From an uncultured Croceitalea sp. (GTDB lineage Bacteria; Bacteroidota; Bacteroidia; Flavobacteriales; Flavobacteriaceae), in contig CANMOV010000004.1 in NCBI GenBank assembly GCA_947499565.1, positions 1 to 64,000 on the forward strand: DNA of 64,000 nt. The letters are read 5' to 3'. Position numbers and translations under genes: made by a program. Positions 55,499 through 64,000 of this stretch are shown in pieces. How positions within the stretch are numbered: the stretch's first letter is position 1; each line of letters opens with the position of its first letter. Below the pieces are notes generated by a model. The model made no database searches, was not told where the DNA came from, and saw nothing but the letters and a program-made list of their open reading frames with translations.

Positions 55499-56053
55499 AT
55501 GTCTAAGATTTTTTCAATGTTACATTCATTTTTTGTGATTTTAGTAGTTGTCCAACTTTCGACAACGATACTAAGTAGTTGTAAGAAAGTTGTAAAAAAT
55601 GATTTTTTAATTGATAAATCTCTTAGTACAAAAGTTGGAGATATTACCGCAAATATTAAAGTAGACACATTAAATTTTAAAGAGTGCTACGGTGGACAAA
55701 ATATCTCGCAATACTATGCCTTTAATGACAAACCGTATAAAAATGGAAAAAGCCATTTAAAGGAGTATTTTGTTGAAAACTTGAACCAAGAGAACTTCAA
55801 ATCATTTAATGGTTTGATTAGAATCCGCTTTATTGTCAACTGCAAAGGTGAAACTGGTCGTTATAGAATACACGCTATGAACTGGAAATATGAAAAACAG
55901 GAACTTAAAATAAAACAAAAATCTTCCATCATAACCTGTTTAAACTCTTATGGAGACTTCAAGTTATTATCAAATAATGAGTTTCCTCAAAACTATTACT
56001 TCTACATCATTCTAAAAATAGAAGAAGGCTTAATTCAAGAACTATTACCGTGA
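55499..56053 (+). CDS. TonB C-terminal-like lipoprotein
   Basis: This 184-residue protein has a signal peptide with lipobox ILSSC (Cys28). The mature part contains FNGLIRIRFIVNCKGETGRYRI, which resembles the V-x-V-x-F-x-V-x-x-x-G strand pattern of TonB C-terminal domains, but there is no proline-rich linker or N-terminal membrane anchor of true TonB. Four cysteines lie in the mature protein. Its stop overlaps the GTG start of the following TPR gene by four bases (GTGA), so the two are coupled. Confidence 0.6.
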   Translation: MSKIFSMLHSFFVILVVVQLSTTILSSCKKVVKNDFLIDKSLSTKVGDITANIKVDTLNFKECYGGQNISQYYAFNDKPYKNGKSHLKEYFVENLNQENFKSFNGLIRIRFIVNCKGETGRYRIHAMNWKYEKQELKIKQKSSIITCLNSYGDFKLLSNNEFPQNYYFYIILKIEEGLIQELLP

Positions 56054-56880
56054 AAAACCTCTTCTTAATATTCTTTATATCGTTTAGTACTATAGCCTTG
56101 GGGCAGTACAACTGCGAAGCATTCAAATTAAATGGTGATTTATGTAAATACAAAGCGTGTAAATATCTTGATTCTGTAAACAAGCCGTTTCAACTCACTA
56201 AAGGGTATCACGATATTTATAATAAAGCTCTTGAAATTTGCCCTAACTATCATCAAGCATACCGAAATAAGTCTACTGCTTATTTAAAGACAGGGGAGTT
56301 TATTATGTGGAAAAAGCTGATGGACAAAGCTGTTGAGCTTTCTCCAGAAGAGCATTTGTCTTACAGAGGTTGGTGTAGGTATCAATTCTTTCGAGATTAT
56401 AAAGGTGCATTAAAAGACCTAGAAGCGTTAGAAAAAATATATCCTGATGATTTAGGGTATTCTCAAAATGGGATGTACCACCTTAAAGTAGTCCAAGCAC
56501 TTTGTCAAAAAATGCTGAATCAACCAAAAGAAGCTATTTCAACACTTGAAAAACATTTAAAAAAATCGAAATTTAAAGACCTCTATGACTACTATCATTT
56601 AGGTATCTTATACTCCGAGAGTGGTCAATACGAAAAAGCATTATCAGCGTTTAAAATCCAAATTAAGGAATATGATTTTGATGGACTACAATACCATCTA
56701 GCGCTTTTACATAAGAAATTAGGCAACCTTCAAGAGTACAGAGATTGTATTTTTAAAACGAATGAGCTTCATAAAAAAGGAAGGGTAATGACCGACCCCT
56801 ATACGCATCCATTGGATTTCGTATTTAAATCAGACATAGTTCTAGAATATGAAAATGTATATGCCAAAAAAGAGGATTAG
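56050..56880 (+). CDS. Exported TPR protein (GTG start)
   Basis: This 276-residue protein starts at GTG, coupled to the preceding stop by a GTGA overlap. It has a signal peptide (ending ALGQ) and TPR units such as YHQAYRNKSTAYLKTGEFIMW, DYYHLGILYSESGQYEKALS and YHLALLHKKLGNLQEY. Cysteines near the N-terminus (YNCEAF, GDLCKYKACKYL) may form disulfides. It probably binds the TonB_C-like lipoprotein encoded just before it (inference). No close family name can be given. Confidence 0.65.
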   Translation: MKNLFLIFFISFSTIALGQYNCEAFKLNGDLCKYKACKYLDSVNKPFQLTKGYHDIYNKALEICPNYHQAYRNKSTAYLKTGEFIMWKKLMDKAVELSPEEHLSYRGWCRYQFFRDYKGALKDLEALEKIYPDDLGYSQNGMYHLKVVQALCQKMLNQPKEAISTLEKHLKKSKFKDLYDYYHLGILYSESGQYEKALSAFKIQIKEYDFDGLQYHLALLHKKLGNLQEYRDCIFKTNELHKKGRVMTDPYTHPLDFVFKSDIVLEYENVYAKKED

Positions 56881-56967
56881 CTTCTTTTCACTCTGTTAAA
56901 AAGGATGTAACAGCTTCATAGAAACTCAAAGCTTGAAAGAATGACCTTCAAATATTTCTTTAGTTAA

Positions 56968-59511
56968 TCAGTTCACTGGAAATTGCGCTTCAAGTGTTGA
57001 AATAGCCTCTTTTGCCTTAGTATTTGCAGCAAACTTAGATTTCAATTTGTTTATGGCGACATTCCAGTTTTTACCGCCTAAAATCCCTAAAGTTTGCGCA
57101 TTGTAGAAGATATCATTCATATTTTCAGAATCCATTGCATTATAGAAGTTCGCTAAGACCAAATCACTAGCTTCTTCAGTTTTATTGAGTTCCTTTAAGG
57201 CATAAGCTGCGGCCAACCGATGGTCCCAAATAGGAGTCCCTAAATTCCAATGTGGCTTAGTAGAATCCATTAGAGCATTTAAAATGAAATTATATGCGCT
57301 ATCATCTTTTAATTCTTTTAAGCCATAGAGTGCGCTAATAAGGCTTTGGTTTTTCCAAGATGGTTTACTTGGTAATTCCAATAAGGCATCGAGAGCAGCA
57401 TTATCCTTTGACTTACCTAAAGCTATAGCCGACATAAATACTACACGGTCGCTATAGTCTTTAAGACCTTCTAGATATATAGGAACATACTTTTCGTCAA
57501 GGGTATTTCCTAAGAAATTAATACACCAAGCCTTTGTCCAAGATTTTTCCTTTTCTATTAGTTTTAATAAGATGTCCTCTGTTTCCTTATCTAAAAGGAT
57601 TTTATCGGAAGTTGAGAAAAGCTGAGATAATTGACTAATTGCAGTAAGGCGCATTCTCCAATAATTTTCATTTAAAGCTCGAGAATGCAAACCGCTTTTT
57701 ATCCCTCGCATAGTATCGGGGGCATCATCCAATGAAATTGCTGTAAGTCGCTGCATTAGCGAAACCCTATGTAAAGCATCTTGGCTAGTTTCAAGCTCAG
57801 TTAAAAGCTGTTCTATGTTTTTTTCTATAGGCATCTGTTCCTTAATCCAAACATCTTCAAAATCAATATTAATTAGCTTTGGAGGTTCTGATAGTTTAAA
57901 ACTATATGAGTTTTCTAATTGAGGTTTTATTTCAATTTCTTGGATTTCATCATCAATTTCAACTAGCATTTTACCTTTAAAAAAGGGTATTCTTTTATTA
58001 TCTACAATGGAATCTACTTTTTGCTTTTGATAAAGTTTTAGGGTAAACTCACTTTCCATCTCATTAAAATGATGTTCGATTCTAAACTTTGGATGTCCAG
58101 CACCATAAATCCATTGCTCAAAAAACCAATCCATCGGTTCCTCTGAAACTTCATTAACTATATCAATAAAATTATTGGTTTTAACTAACCGACCTCCAAA
58201 TTTTGAAACATACAATTGTATTACTTCTTGCCATTCTTTATCTCCCAATTCTTTCCTTAGCATATGTAAGACTCTAGCACCTTTCCCATAAGGAGTATTG
58301 CCATTAACAAATGTATCTGTGCTTGGAATAGAATCAGGAACAATAATAGTAGGTTGTCCAGAATTCCAATCGTTAAGATAAGCACCTAAATCCGGTGATA
58401 ATTGATAGGTCAGAAACTCTGTATTTCCGTTTTTATGCTGATTATAGAGACCCGAAAAGTAGCGTGTAAAACCTTTACTGAGCCAAATATCATTCCAGCT
58501 AGCAGGTTTTAGATAACTTCCAAACCATTGATAGGCCAACGCCTCACCCTCTGTTAAGTCCCATCCATATAAGAAATCTTCGTGAGTAGTCTTGTCGTCA
58601 ATCATATTTTCAGTAATCAGGGAATTACCCATACCAGGCTTCCATCCTCCAAAATCTTGAACAAAAATTTGATTGTAATATGGTAGAGGGAACTTTTGAC
58701 CCGTATATTCGGAAAAGAATTTCATCATATCTGGAAGACGAACAACACTCTCACGAGTACCATCGAATTCATCTGGATAGCCAAAATTATTTATAACAAT
58801 ATCTTCATAGTTCTGTTGGTATTTTTTATAGTCACCTATGACCATAAAAGTATGATGTGGCGAATGCTCCACGTCACATTTCCAATGAAAATTTATTTGA
58901 TTATTTGTAATTGGTTTTTGAGATAAAAGTTCACCGTTGGCTATGACTTGTAAAGGCTTCTCCACCGTCACAATTAGTTCTGAGGTTCTGACATCTTGTG
59001 GCTTATGATTAGAAGGAAAAAAATACTTATTTGACTCCGGCTCGCCAAAAACCCACAATTGTTTTCTTCTTTCTTTATCCGTTTTTGTTGGTGCAAAATA
59101 ACGCGGTCCATTTCCAAAACTTCCCCAAATATTTCTTGGGTCAGATGGGTTATCGTTTTTAGTACTGTACTCGATGACCAATTTTATATCTTTAAAACCA
59201 TTTATCTTTTTATCGGATAGAATATTTACTTTTTGAGTAGTATTATTTACACGAAAATCAACCTTTTCATTATTTAAAAGCACTAAAGAAATATCCAAAT
59301 CCGCAGCATCTAAAGCTATAGTATCGATGTCTTTTAATGTGGTTAAAAAAAGTGTTGTTTTTCCAAAAAGTTTATGGTTATCCCAATTTACATCTAGCTC
59401 TATAATTTGATGTTCTACATCGATTGCATCCTTGTTAACCACTATTTCCTGACTACAAGACGTTAAGACTACTAAAAGTAGTAACAACCATTGAAATTTT
59501 ATCGCTTTCAT
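56968..59511 (-). CDS. M1 aminopeptidase-like lipoprotein lacking the zinc site
   Basis: This 847-residue lipoprotein (LTSC, Cys19) has the whole M1 architecture: an N-terminal beta domain, a thermolysin-like domain, and a C-terminal HEAT-repeat region from about residue 580. The family's HELAHQWFG reads EALAYQWFG (residues 323-331), so both His ligands and the catalytic Glu are lost. The third ligand, expected 19 residues after the second His, is Lys346 (SKGFT for NEGFA). GGMEN reads PGMGN at 292-296. QWFG, WNDIWL and the Tyr of YGKGARVLHML are kept. The protein is therefore a probable pseudoenzyme, intact in length. It overlaps the GNAT gene by four bases. Confidence 0.85.
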   Translation of the reverse strand: MKAIKFQWLLLLLVVLTSCSQEIVVNKDAIDVEHQIIELDVNWDNHKLFGKTTLFLTTLKDIDTIALDAADLDISLVLLNNEKVDFRVNNTTQKVNILSDKKINGFKDIKLVIEYSTKNDNPSDPRNIWGSFGNGPRYFAPTKTDKERRKQLWVFGEPESNKYFFPSNHKPQDVRTSELIVTVEKPLQVIANGELLSQKPITNNQINFHWKCDVEHSPHHTFMVIGDYKKYQQNYEDIVINNFGYPDEFDGTRESVVRLPDMMKFFSEYTGQKFPLPYYNQIFVQDFGGWKPGMGNSLITENMIDDKTTHEDFLYGWDLTEGEALAYQWFGSYLKPASWNDIWLSKGFTRYFSGLYNQHKNGNTEFLTYQLSPDLGAYLNDWNSGQPTIIVPDSIPSTDTFVNGNTPYGKGARVLHMLRKELGDKEWQEVIQLYVSKFGGRLVKTNNFIDIVNEVSEEPMDWFFEQWIYGAGHPKFRIEHHFNEMESEFTLKLYQKQKVDSIVDNKRIPFFKGKMLVEIDDEIQEIEIKPQLENSYSFKLSEPPKLINIDFEDVWIKEQMPIEKNIEQLLTELETSQDALHRVSLMQRLTAISLDDAPDTMRGIKSGLHSRALNENYWRMRLTAISQLSQLFSTSDKILLDKETEDILLKLIEKEKSWTKAWCINFLGNTLDEKYVPIYLEGLKDYSDRVVFMSAIALGKSKDNAALDALLELPSKPSWKNQSLISALYGLKELKDDSAYNFILNALMDSTKPHWNLGTPIWDHRLAAAYALKELNKTEEASDLVLANFYNAMDSENMNDIFYNAQTLGILGGKNWNVAINKLKSKFAANTKAKEAISTLEAQFPVN

Positions 59512-59972
59512 TTTATCACACTATTTAAAAAATATCGCTCTTTAGATTTTGAAGTCGCTCCTATGCGTTTATAGAATTTCATTGCTCTAGTATTAAAATC
59601 TGGGGTTTGCCATTGTATGATTGCGCAACCGAGTTGTTGTGCTTCTAGCTTAATTATATCTATAAGTTTTTCTCCAAATCCCAATCCTCTTGCAAACTCT
59701 CTAATAAAAAGACAATCCATATAAATATATTCGCATGCATCCCAAGTAGCATATTGTTTCATATAGGTAGCATACCCTAAAAGGACACCTTCTCTTTCAA
59801 TAACTAAACAATAGAGCTTAGGAAGCTGAGAAAATAAGTCAATGGACAATTGTCTTTCCTTTCCTTCAATTTTATATTCGTCCCTTTCATATATGGCGTG
59901 CAAATGACATAGTTCAATAATTTGAGGTATGTCCGTTGGTACTGCAAAACGTATTTTTCCATTAATTTTCAT
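59508..59972 (-). CDS. GNAT family N-acetyltransferase
   Basis: This 154-residue cytoplasmic acetyltransferase shows the acetyl-CoA loop REFARGLGFGEKL and flanking strands YIYMDCLFI and CAIIQWQTPDF, followed by NTRAMKFYKRIGA. It resembles diamine and amino-acid N-acetyltransferases, but the substrate is not predictable. It is coupled to the M1-like gene by an ATGA overlap and starts 4 bp after the DUF5916 gene, so it belongs to the same operon although its neighbours are exported. Confidence 0.82.
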   Translation of the reverse strand: MKINGKIRFAVPTDIPQIIELCHLHAIYERDEYKIEGKERQLSIDLFSQLPKLYCLVIEREGVLLGYATYMKQYATWDACEYIYMDCLFIREFARGLGFGEKLIDIIKLEAQQLGCAIIQWQTPDFNTRAMKFYKRIGATSKSKERYFLNSVIK

Positions 59973-59976
59973 AGTA

Positions 59977-62610
59977 TTATCTTAAAAATCTATAGGTTAG
60001 TTTAACTAGAAAGATGTTGTTGATGTCTCTAATATTTGAGCTTAGTGATTGTGACAAACCTTGGTTAAAATCTCCAAAATTTGAAGCATCTTGACTCCAT
60101 ACCAAGTAAAGTTCAGAACCTGGGGTATACTCCCAACGTAAAACCATATTGGAGCGCCATTGGACAAAAGCAAAATCCGGTTGACCAAATGAATAATCGG
60201 TAAAACCATCTATATTTTCATCTACTTGAAAATTACCATCCTGCAAAGCGATTTGTTCATTAGAGAAGCTAGTCAGTCGGGTTTCAAATTCAGAACCAAT
60301 TGGATTATTCACATAACTAAAACCATTAAATACTCCCTTGGAAATAAAGGGTTGTCCCCAATATTGCAAACTCAATGTAGGAGTCAAAATGTAATCAACC
60401 CTTAGAGGGATGCTTAATGTCTGCTGTTCAATATCACCTAATAAATACCTGGATTGTCCATTAAAATCAGTAGTTGCGACATATTGAAGCTTGTCATCCG
60501 TTTTTGTATAAGATGGAGCCAATGAAACAGTTAAAGCATTTAATGGTTGATAGGTCAATGAGCCACCTATCGCGAAACGATTTAGAGCTTTGTTACTGGC
60601 GATTTGGTTTGATAAATTAAGCCCGAATCGAAGTTTTTTTCTACTATCAGAATTCAATCTTCCTCCAATTGTATACTCTTCGGGCATTTGAAATCTAGGA
60701 CCACCTCTCAGTAAAAAATTATTAAAATTTATCGGCTTATAATCAGCAAATAGATTTATCCAAGTATTGTCTTTAAGATTTAGCCAGGTATTTGTATTAA
60801 GAATAAGTTCATTGAAATTCCCACCAAAATCAAAAGCCGCGAATTGATTGTAATTAATACGCCAAGCACGCATTGATTTAAGAGGCTTGGTTGTGCGATA
60901 ACCTAACCAACCATAATATCTTAGGTCGTCAGCACGCAATTGAAATCCAATATCATTCAATTCCAGTTCTGGAGAACGCCAAGTAACACCTGTCTGGAAT
61001 AGCCAATTACCAGCTCCTTTACCTATTTGAAGGTTACCTCCCGTTCCAGTAAGAGAAGTAGCAGAGGGGTCAACATTCACGTGTTCCGTATCCTCTCTTT
61101 GAAATAAGTGTGTTATTGATTGCTGTGTTCTTGTTATTGCTGTTTCAGAACCAGAAATTTTGCTAAAAATGAGATTGCCTTTTAGGTAATAGGTTCTATT
61201 TTTCCAATTATGAGTGACATCTAACCCACCAGTGTATGCCGATTTATGAAGAAAATCAAGATTATCTGTCAAGTTTCTATTTGTGGCGGTAAATATGCCC
61301 CCAATAAATGTGTTGTTATTATTAAAATCTTTCTGAACACGTGCTACCAAATAATTAGAAAATGGTTCAACAGTCTCTTCTCGGTCTTCTGTGCCATCAG
61401 AAATTAAAGCAGTTTCTTTAGCTGTAACGGCTTCTAAAACACCTATTGACCATCCATTTCGCGTTTTCCCACTGAACTTAGCTGCTCCCAATATAGTAGA
61501 TATATTAGGCTGACTACTAAATTCCCCTTGTTGTAAGTTTGGGAAACCTTGAGGAGCCCTTCCAATACGCCTAGAATAAAATAAATTATCAAAACCAAAA
61601 GTACGACCTCCATTGACTGAACTTGAAAATGCATAGTCAAAAATATTTTTGTTTTCAATAAAGAATGGCCGTCTCTCTTGAAAGAAAATTTGAAATCCAT
61701 CCAAAGCAATAGCAGATGGGTCAGCTTCAACTTGACCAAAATCTGGGTTTATCGTAAAGTCCAAAGTTAAATCGTTAGTAATCCCAAGTTTACCATCCAA
61801 CCCAACGTTTAACTTTGTCTCACTAGACCTAATAAGAGGGTTAGAACTTGCTTGACCTAGTTCATTTTGTGATACAACGGTATAAGGTTGAATCTCTAGT
61901 TGACGCTGCGGCTGTAAATTTTTTAAACCGTGTAGCTCTCCAAAACTACTTACCCAACCAGGAGCGTTTAAGGGTGTTCGTTGCCAAACGGAACGTTCCT
62001 CTTTTCTAAAGAAACGCCTCGTAGACTGAATTCCCCATACTTGCTCATCGGCCTTGCCAAATCGTATCTGACTTAATGGTATCCTTATCTCAGCAGTCCA
62101 ACCTTCATCATCTATATTTGTTTTGGCGTACCAAATAGGATTCCACGTATTATCCCAATTTTGACCATCATTTGTAATGTATTCCTCTCCCTGAACTCCA
62201 GAAACTGAAATGGTGAACGAATATGCCGTACGCAAGTCACCTAAACTACCAATGTTAATTTCAACCCAATCACCATCAAAACCATCTCTACGCGATAACC
62301 TACTTACAATTTTACTAGGCTCATCATCGTAACATTTAAAAGCTACATATAAATTCTTATCATCATATAAAATTTTCAAGTTAGAAGGATATGAGGGTGA
62401 TGTATTTTCATCTGGACTATACTCTATGTAATTGCCACTCCATTTTACTAAATCCCAAGCTGAATCATCAATAATTCCATCAATTTTTGGTGGAATTTCT
62501 TCTCCTAAATAAGTCGTATTGTAAATACGTTTAGGGATAGTGTCTTGTGAATAACATATTGCACTTTTAAGACATAGAACAACTAAGACAAAAAGTATGA
62601 TTTTTTGCAT
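59977..62610 (-). CDS. DUF5916 outer-membrane protein with CBM9-like N-domain
   Basis: This 877-residue exported protein (signal ending CYSQ) begins with a CBM9/DOMON-like domain (PPKIDGIIDDSAWD, YDDKNLYVAFKCYD, DGWTAEIRIPLSQ-type strand EGWTAEIRIPLSQIRFG), then the DUF5916 segment with FRKEERSVWQRTP, DFTINPDFGQVEADPS and FFQERRPFFIENKNIFDY, and a C-terminal beta-barrel ending in LTYRFLR. Family members are outer-membrane proteins of Bacteroidota of unknown substrate. It lies between a YKNN-family lipoprotein and a GNAT/M1-like pair in one operon. Confidence 0.88.
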   Translation of the reverse strand: MQKIILFVLVVLCLKSAICYSQDTIPKRIYNTTYLGEEIPPKIDGIIDDSAWDLVKWSGNYIEYSPDENTSPSYPSNLKILYDDKNLYVAFKCYDDEPSKIVSRLSRRDGFDGDWVEINIGSLGDLRTAYSFTISVSGVQGEEYITNDGQNWDNTWNPIWYAKTNIDDEGWTAEIRIPLSQIRFGKADEQVWGIQSTRRFFRKEERSVWQRTPLNAPGWVSSFGELHGLKNLQPQRQLEIQPYTVVSQNELGQASSNPLIRSSETKLNVGLDGKLGITNDLTLDFTINPDFGQVEADPSAIALDGFQIFFQERRPFFIENKNIFDYAFSSSVNGGRTFGFDNLFYSRRIGRAPQGFPNLQQGEFSSQPNISTILGAAKFSGKTRNGWSIGVLEAVTAKETALISDGTEDREETVEPFSNYLVARVQKDFNNNNTFIGGIFTATNRNLTDNLDFLHKSAYTGGLDVTHNWKNRTYYLKGNLIFSKISGSETAITRTQQSITHLFQREDTEHVNVDPSATSLTGTGGNLQIGKGAGNWLFQTGVTWRSPELELNDIGFQLRADDLRYYGWLGYRTTKPLKSMRAWRINYNQFAAFDFGGNFNELILNTNTWLNLKDNTWINLFADYKPINFNNFLLRGGPRFQMPEEYTIGGRLNSDSRKKLRFGLNLSNQIASNKALNRFAIGGSLTYQPLNALTVSLAPSYTKTDDKLQYVATTDFNGQSRYLLGDIEQQTLSIPLRVDYILTPTLSLQYWGQPFISKGVFNGFSYVNNPIGSEFETRLTSFSNEQIALQDGNFQVDENIDGFTDYSFGQPDFAFVQWRSNMVLRWEYTPGSELYLVWSQDASNFGDFNQGLSQSLSSNIRDINNIFLVKLTYRFLR

Positions 62611-62664
62611 AAAAATTAATTTTTAAAATAATTGATACTAAGCTTTCGTAATTTTTAAATCAAA

Positions 62665-63210
62665 TTACTTTAAGTTGTTTTTATTCCATTCTTCCCATAA
62701 GTGAGATTCACTTCTCCACAACGGTAGGGCGTCCTCATTGGTTTCATAATTCGGATAAAGCACATACCAAGATGTACTGTTATATCTATCAATTCCTCCT
62801 CCAACAATACTATCTTTAAAATAATCTGCCATAAAACCTGTGGCATAACCATTCGTTCCAGAAATTTTAGTCCAATGTTTTTTCATTCTAAATCTAATTT
62901 TGACAGAGTCATTATCTATTCTAGGTTCTTGACCAACAATAACTTTAATCTGAGCGAATACCTCTTCTTCAAAAATTGTCAAAAAATCAGCATCAGCTAT
63001 GTGTTCGACGCGATTACCCCCCCAACCAAGGCGAATAGGATAACCTAGTCTTACAGCCCTGATAAGTTCAGATTTCTCTCCGTAAATTGCCTCGCCACTA
63101 GCATCGTTTTGAAAAACTTTATGCCAACCACCTTGATTATATACTTTTGACGTTTGACAAGAGCAAATAAGAAAAAGAGCCAGATAAAAGATTCTATTTA
63201 TCATATTCAT
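62665..63210 (-). CDS. YKNN/GWG lipoprotein family, copy C
   Basis: This 181-residue protein has a signal peptide with a lipobox-like end (LICSC, Cys18 or Cys16). It is the third member of the family at 48.9-50.5 kb: VFQNDASGEAIYGEKSELIR, VRLGYPIRLGWGG, RVEHIA, EEVFAQI, IVGQEP, ISGTNGYATGF, STSWYVL and PLW. Its start overlaps the stop of the NTF2-like gene by one base (TAATG). A start two codons in is also possible. It precedes the DUF5916 gene by 54 bases. Confidence 0.7.
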   Translation of the reverse strand: MNMINRIFYLALFLICSCQTSKVYNQGGWHKVFQNDASGEAIYGEKSELIRAVRLGYPIRLGWGGNRVEHIADADFLTIFEEEVFAQIKVIVGQEPRIDNDSVKIRFRMKKHWTKISGTNGYATGFMADYFKDSIVGGGIDRYNSTSWYVLYPNYETNEDALPLWRSESHLWEEWNKNNLK

Positions 63211-63557
63211 TAAGAATTTAATTTTCGATATGCATTCTTCTTTACAATAAACTCATCTCTAAATTCGAAAACATCACAACCATAAATTTTCCCTTCATTG
63301 GCGTCCACATATTCCCATTCCCAATAACCAAAATTTCCGTTTATATGAATATTGTTTACCATAGAAGAAATTGTATCATCAAAAGCCATCAACTGCCCAA
63401 CTGCTTTTGATACTTCTACCTTACCCTTGTAAGCTTTCTTTTGATTCATCACAATTGAAGGTTCATAAACACAATCCTCAGTAAAATATTCTAATACCCG
63501 TTCTGTATTTTTGTCAGACCAAGCTTTCGCGAAAGCATATAAACGTTCTTCTGTCAT
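63210..63557 (-). CDS. NTF2/SnoaL-like protein
   Basis: This 115-residue cytoplasmic protein has the SnoaL-like fold: an N-terminal helix and WSDKNTERVLEYFTEDCVYEP, then KGKVEVSKAVGQLM and a curved sheet ending in YGCDVFEFRDEFIVKKNAY. Members include small ketosteroid-isomerase-like enzymes and many of unknown role, so no reaction is given. It overlaps the upstream gene by four bases (ATGA) and the downstream lipoprotein gene by one, so it belongs to the same operon. Confidence 0.75.
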   Translation of the reverse strand: MTEERLYAFAKAWSDKNTERVLEYFTEDCVYEPSIVMNQKKAYKGKVEVSKAVGQLMAFDDTISSMVNNIHINGNFGYWEWEYVDANEGKIYGCDVFEFRDEFIVKKNAYRKLNS

Positions 63558-64000
63558 AAGACTTTGTTTAGGGTATCATTTTTATACCCCACAAAGTCAG
63601 GGTATTCCGGATTTTGAAGTATATGTTGAATCCAAGATGCACGTTCGTGGCCAAATACCTCTAATTCCCATACACATAGTAAAGAATTTGTATTATATGG
63701 TGAGTCTGTGATAATGTTCGGAGTATCAAAACTCGAAAAAAACACTTTAGTTTCTACCATTTCACCACCAGTCCACCAACTTAAAAGAATCCACACACCT
63801 TCTCTAGCTTCGTGTACAATCAAAAAAGCTTGCTTGTAATTGGGTAATTTGCCATTTTCTATTTGCTGGAGCCAAACAGGTAAATGCTCTGTCACATTCT
63901 CTAGAATAGAAAAAGATGTAAACTCCTGTTTATTTGTAATGGTATAGGTCTTCACATTCCATTGTTCAATGCACAAATTCTTATTGAAATTAATTGACCG
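63554..64000 (-). CDS. Hypothetical protein, 5' end outside the window
   Basis: I do not recognise this protein. The frame is open to the right edge. No ATG lies near its visible start (only a TTG at 63974-63976), so the true start is probably beyond the window. At least 149 residues are visible, Trp-rich (LPVWL, GVWILLSWWTGGE, VWELEVFGHERASWI) and apparently without a signal in the visible part. It is the most upstream visible gene of the operon running leftwards through the NTF2-like, YKNN-family, DUF5916, GNAT and M1-like genes. Confidence 0.5.
   Translation of the reverse strand, partial: RSINFNKNLCIEQWNVKTYTITNKQEFTSFSILENVTEHLPVWLQQIENGKLPNYKQAFLIVHEAREGVWILLSWWTGGEMVETKVFFSSFDTPNIITDSPYNTNSLLCVWELEVFGHERASWIQHILQNPEYPDFVGYKNDTLNKVL

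Noticed and set aside
42079-64000. Right-hand attachment site of the ssrA element
   Set aside because: I looked for a second copy of the tmRNA 3' end (GATTCTCCCCGGCTCC) and found none in the window.

Overview
The window is chromosomal DNA of a low-GC Bacteroidota bacterium, almost certainly a marine-type Flavobacteriaceae. The evidence is fused SecDF, the gyrB / mdh / secDF neighbourhood, promoter -7 boxes of the TAnnTTTG type, many lipoproteins and TonB-type outer-membrane barrels, DUF2911, DUF5916, DUF885 and CreD cassettes, and a tmRNA whose tag reads GDNNYALAA. Genus cannot be fixed from sequence alone.

Region 1 (1-4.1 kb): a heptanucleotide tandem repeat (TAGTAAG x12, running off the left edge) abuts a plus-strand run of DUF192 lipoprotein, GNAT acetyltransferase, a ModF-like tandem ABC ATPase, DinB-like, TfoX-like and HEAT-repeat genes. 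Region 2 (4.1-14.8 kb): core housekeeping genes, mostly on the minus strand (secDF, mdh, an outer-membrane barrel, gyrB, asnB), separated by clear hairpin terminators, plus a DUF2911 gene. Region 3 (14.8-26 kb): envelope genes, namely a YtcJ-like amidohydrolase, a DUF885 metallohydrolase, two paralogous OmpA-domain proteins, and a plugless TonB-type barrel next to a 1007-aa TPR protein. Region 4 (26-41.4 kb): ftsE, polyphosphate-glucokinase-like ROK kinase, typA, a TonB-type receptor, an amidohydrolase with a LytS/LytTR two-component pair, kdsA, and a membrane protein / winged-helix regulator / creD cassette with a duplicated operator-like sequence.

Region 5 (41.6-64 kb): tmRNA (ssrA) followed directly by a tyrosine integrase, which I read as the left edge of an element integrated at the tmRNA 3' end. 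No second attachment site is visible, so the element either runs past the window or has decayed. Behind the integrase lies about 0.9 kb of DNA without a long ORF, rich in perfect dyads and with a possible pseudoknot. It is followed by accessory genes: lipoproteins, a CPBP protease, and two tightly overlapping minus-strand operons.

The most interesting content is in region 5. Three paralogues of an unrecognised lipoprotein family (YKNN..GE...G.K.EL...R.G...R.GWG) lie in two translationally coupled operons, one with an S41 peptidase and one with an M1-like protein. That M1-like protein has lost all three zinc ligands and its catalytic Glu. A nearby class C beta-lactamase-like protein has lost its SxxK and Tyr motifs. 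I read this as a lineage-specific envelope or secreted-protein module in which peptidase folds are kept but some catalytic sites have been removed. That functional reading is inference.
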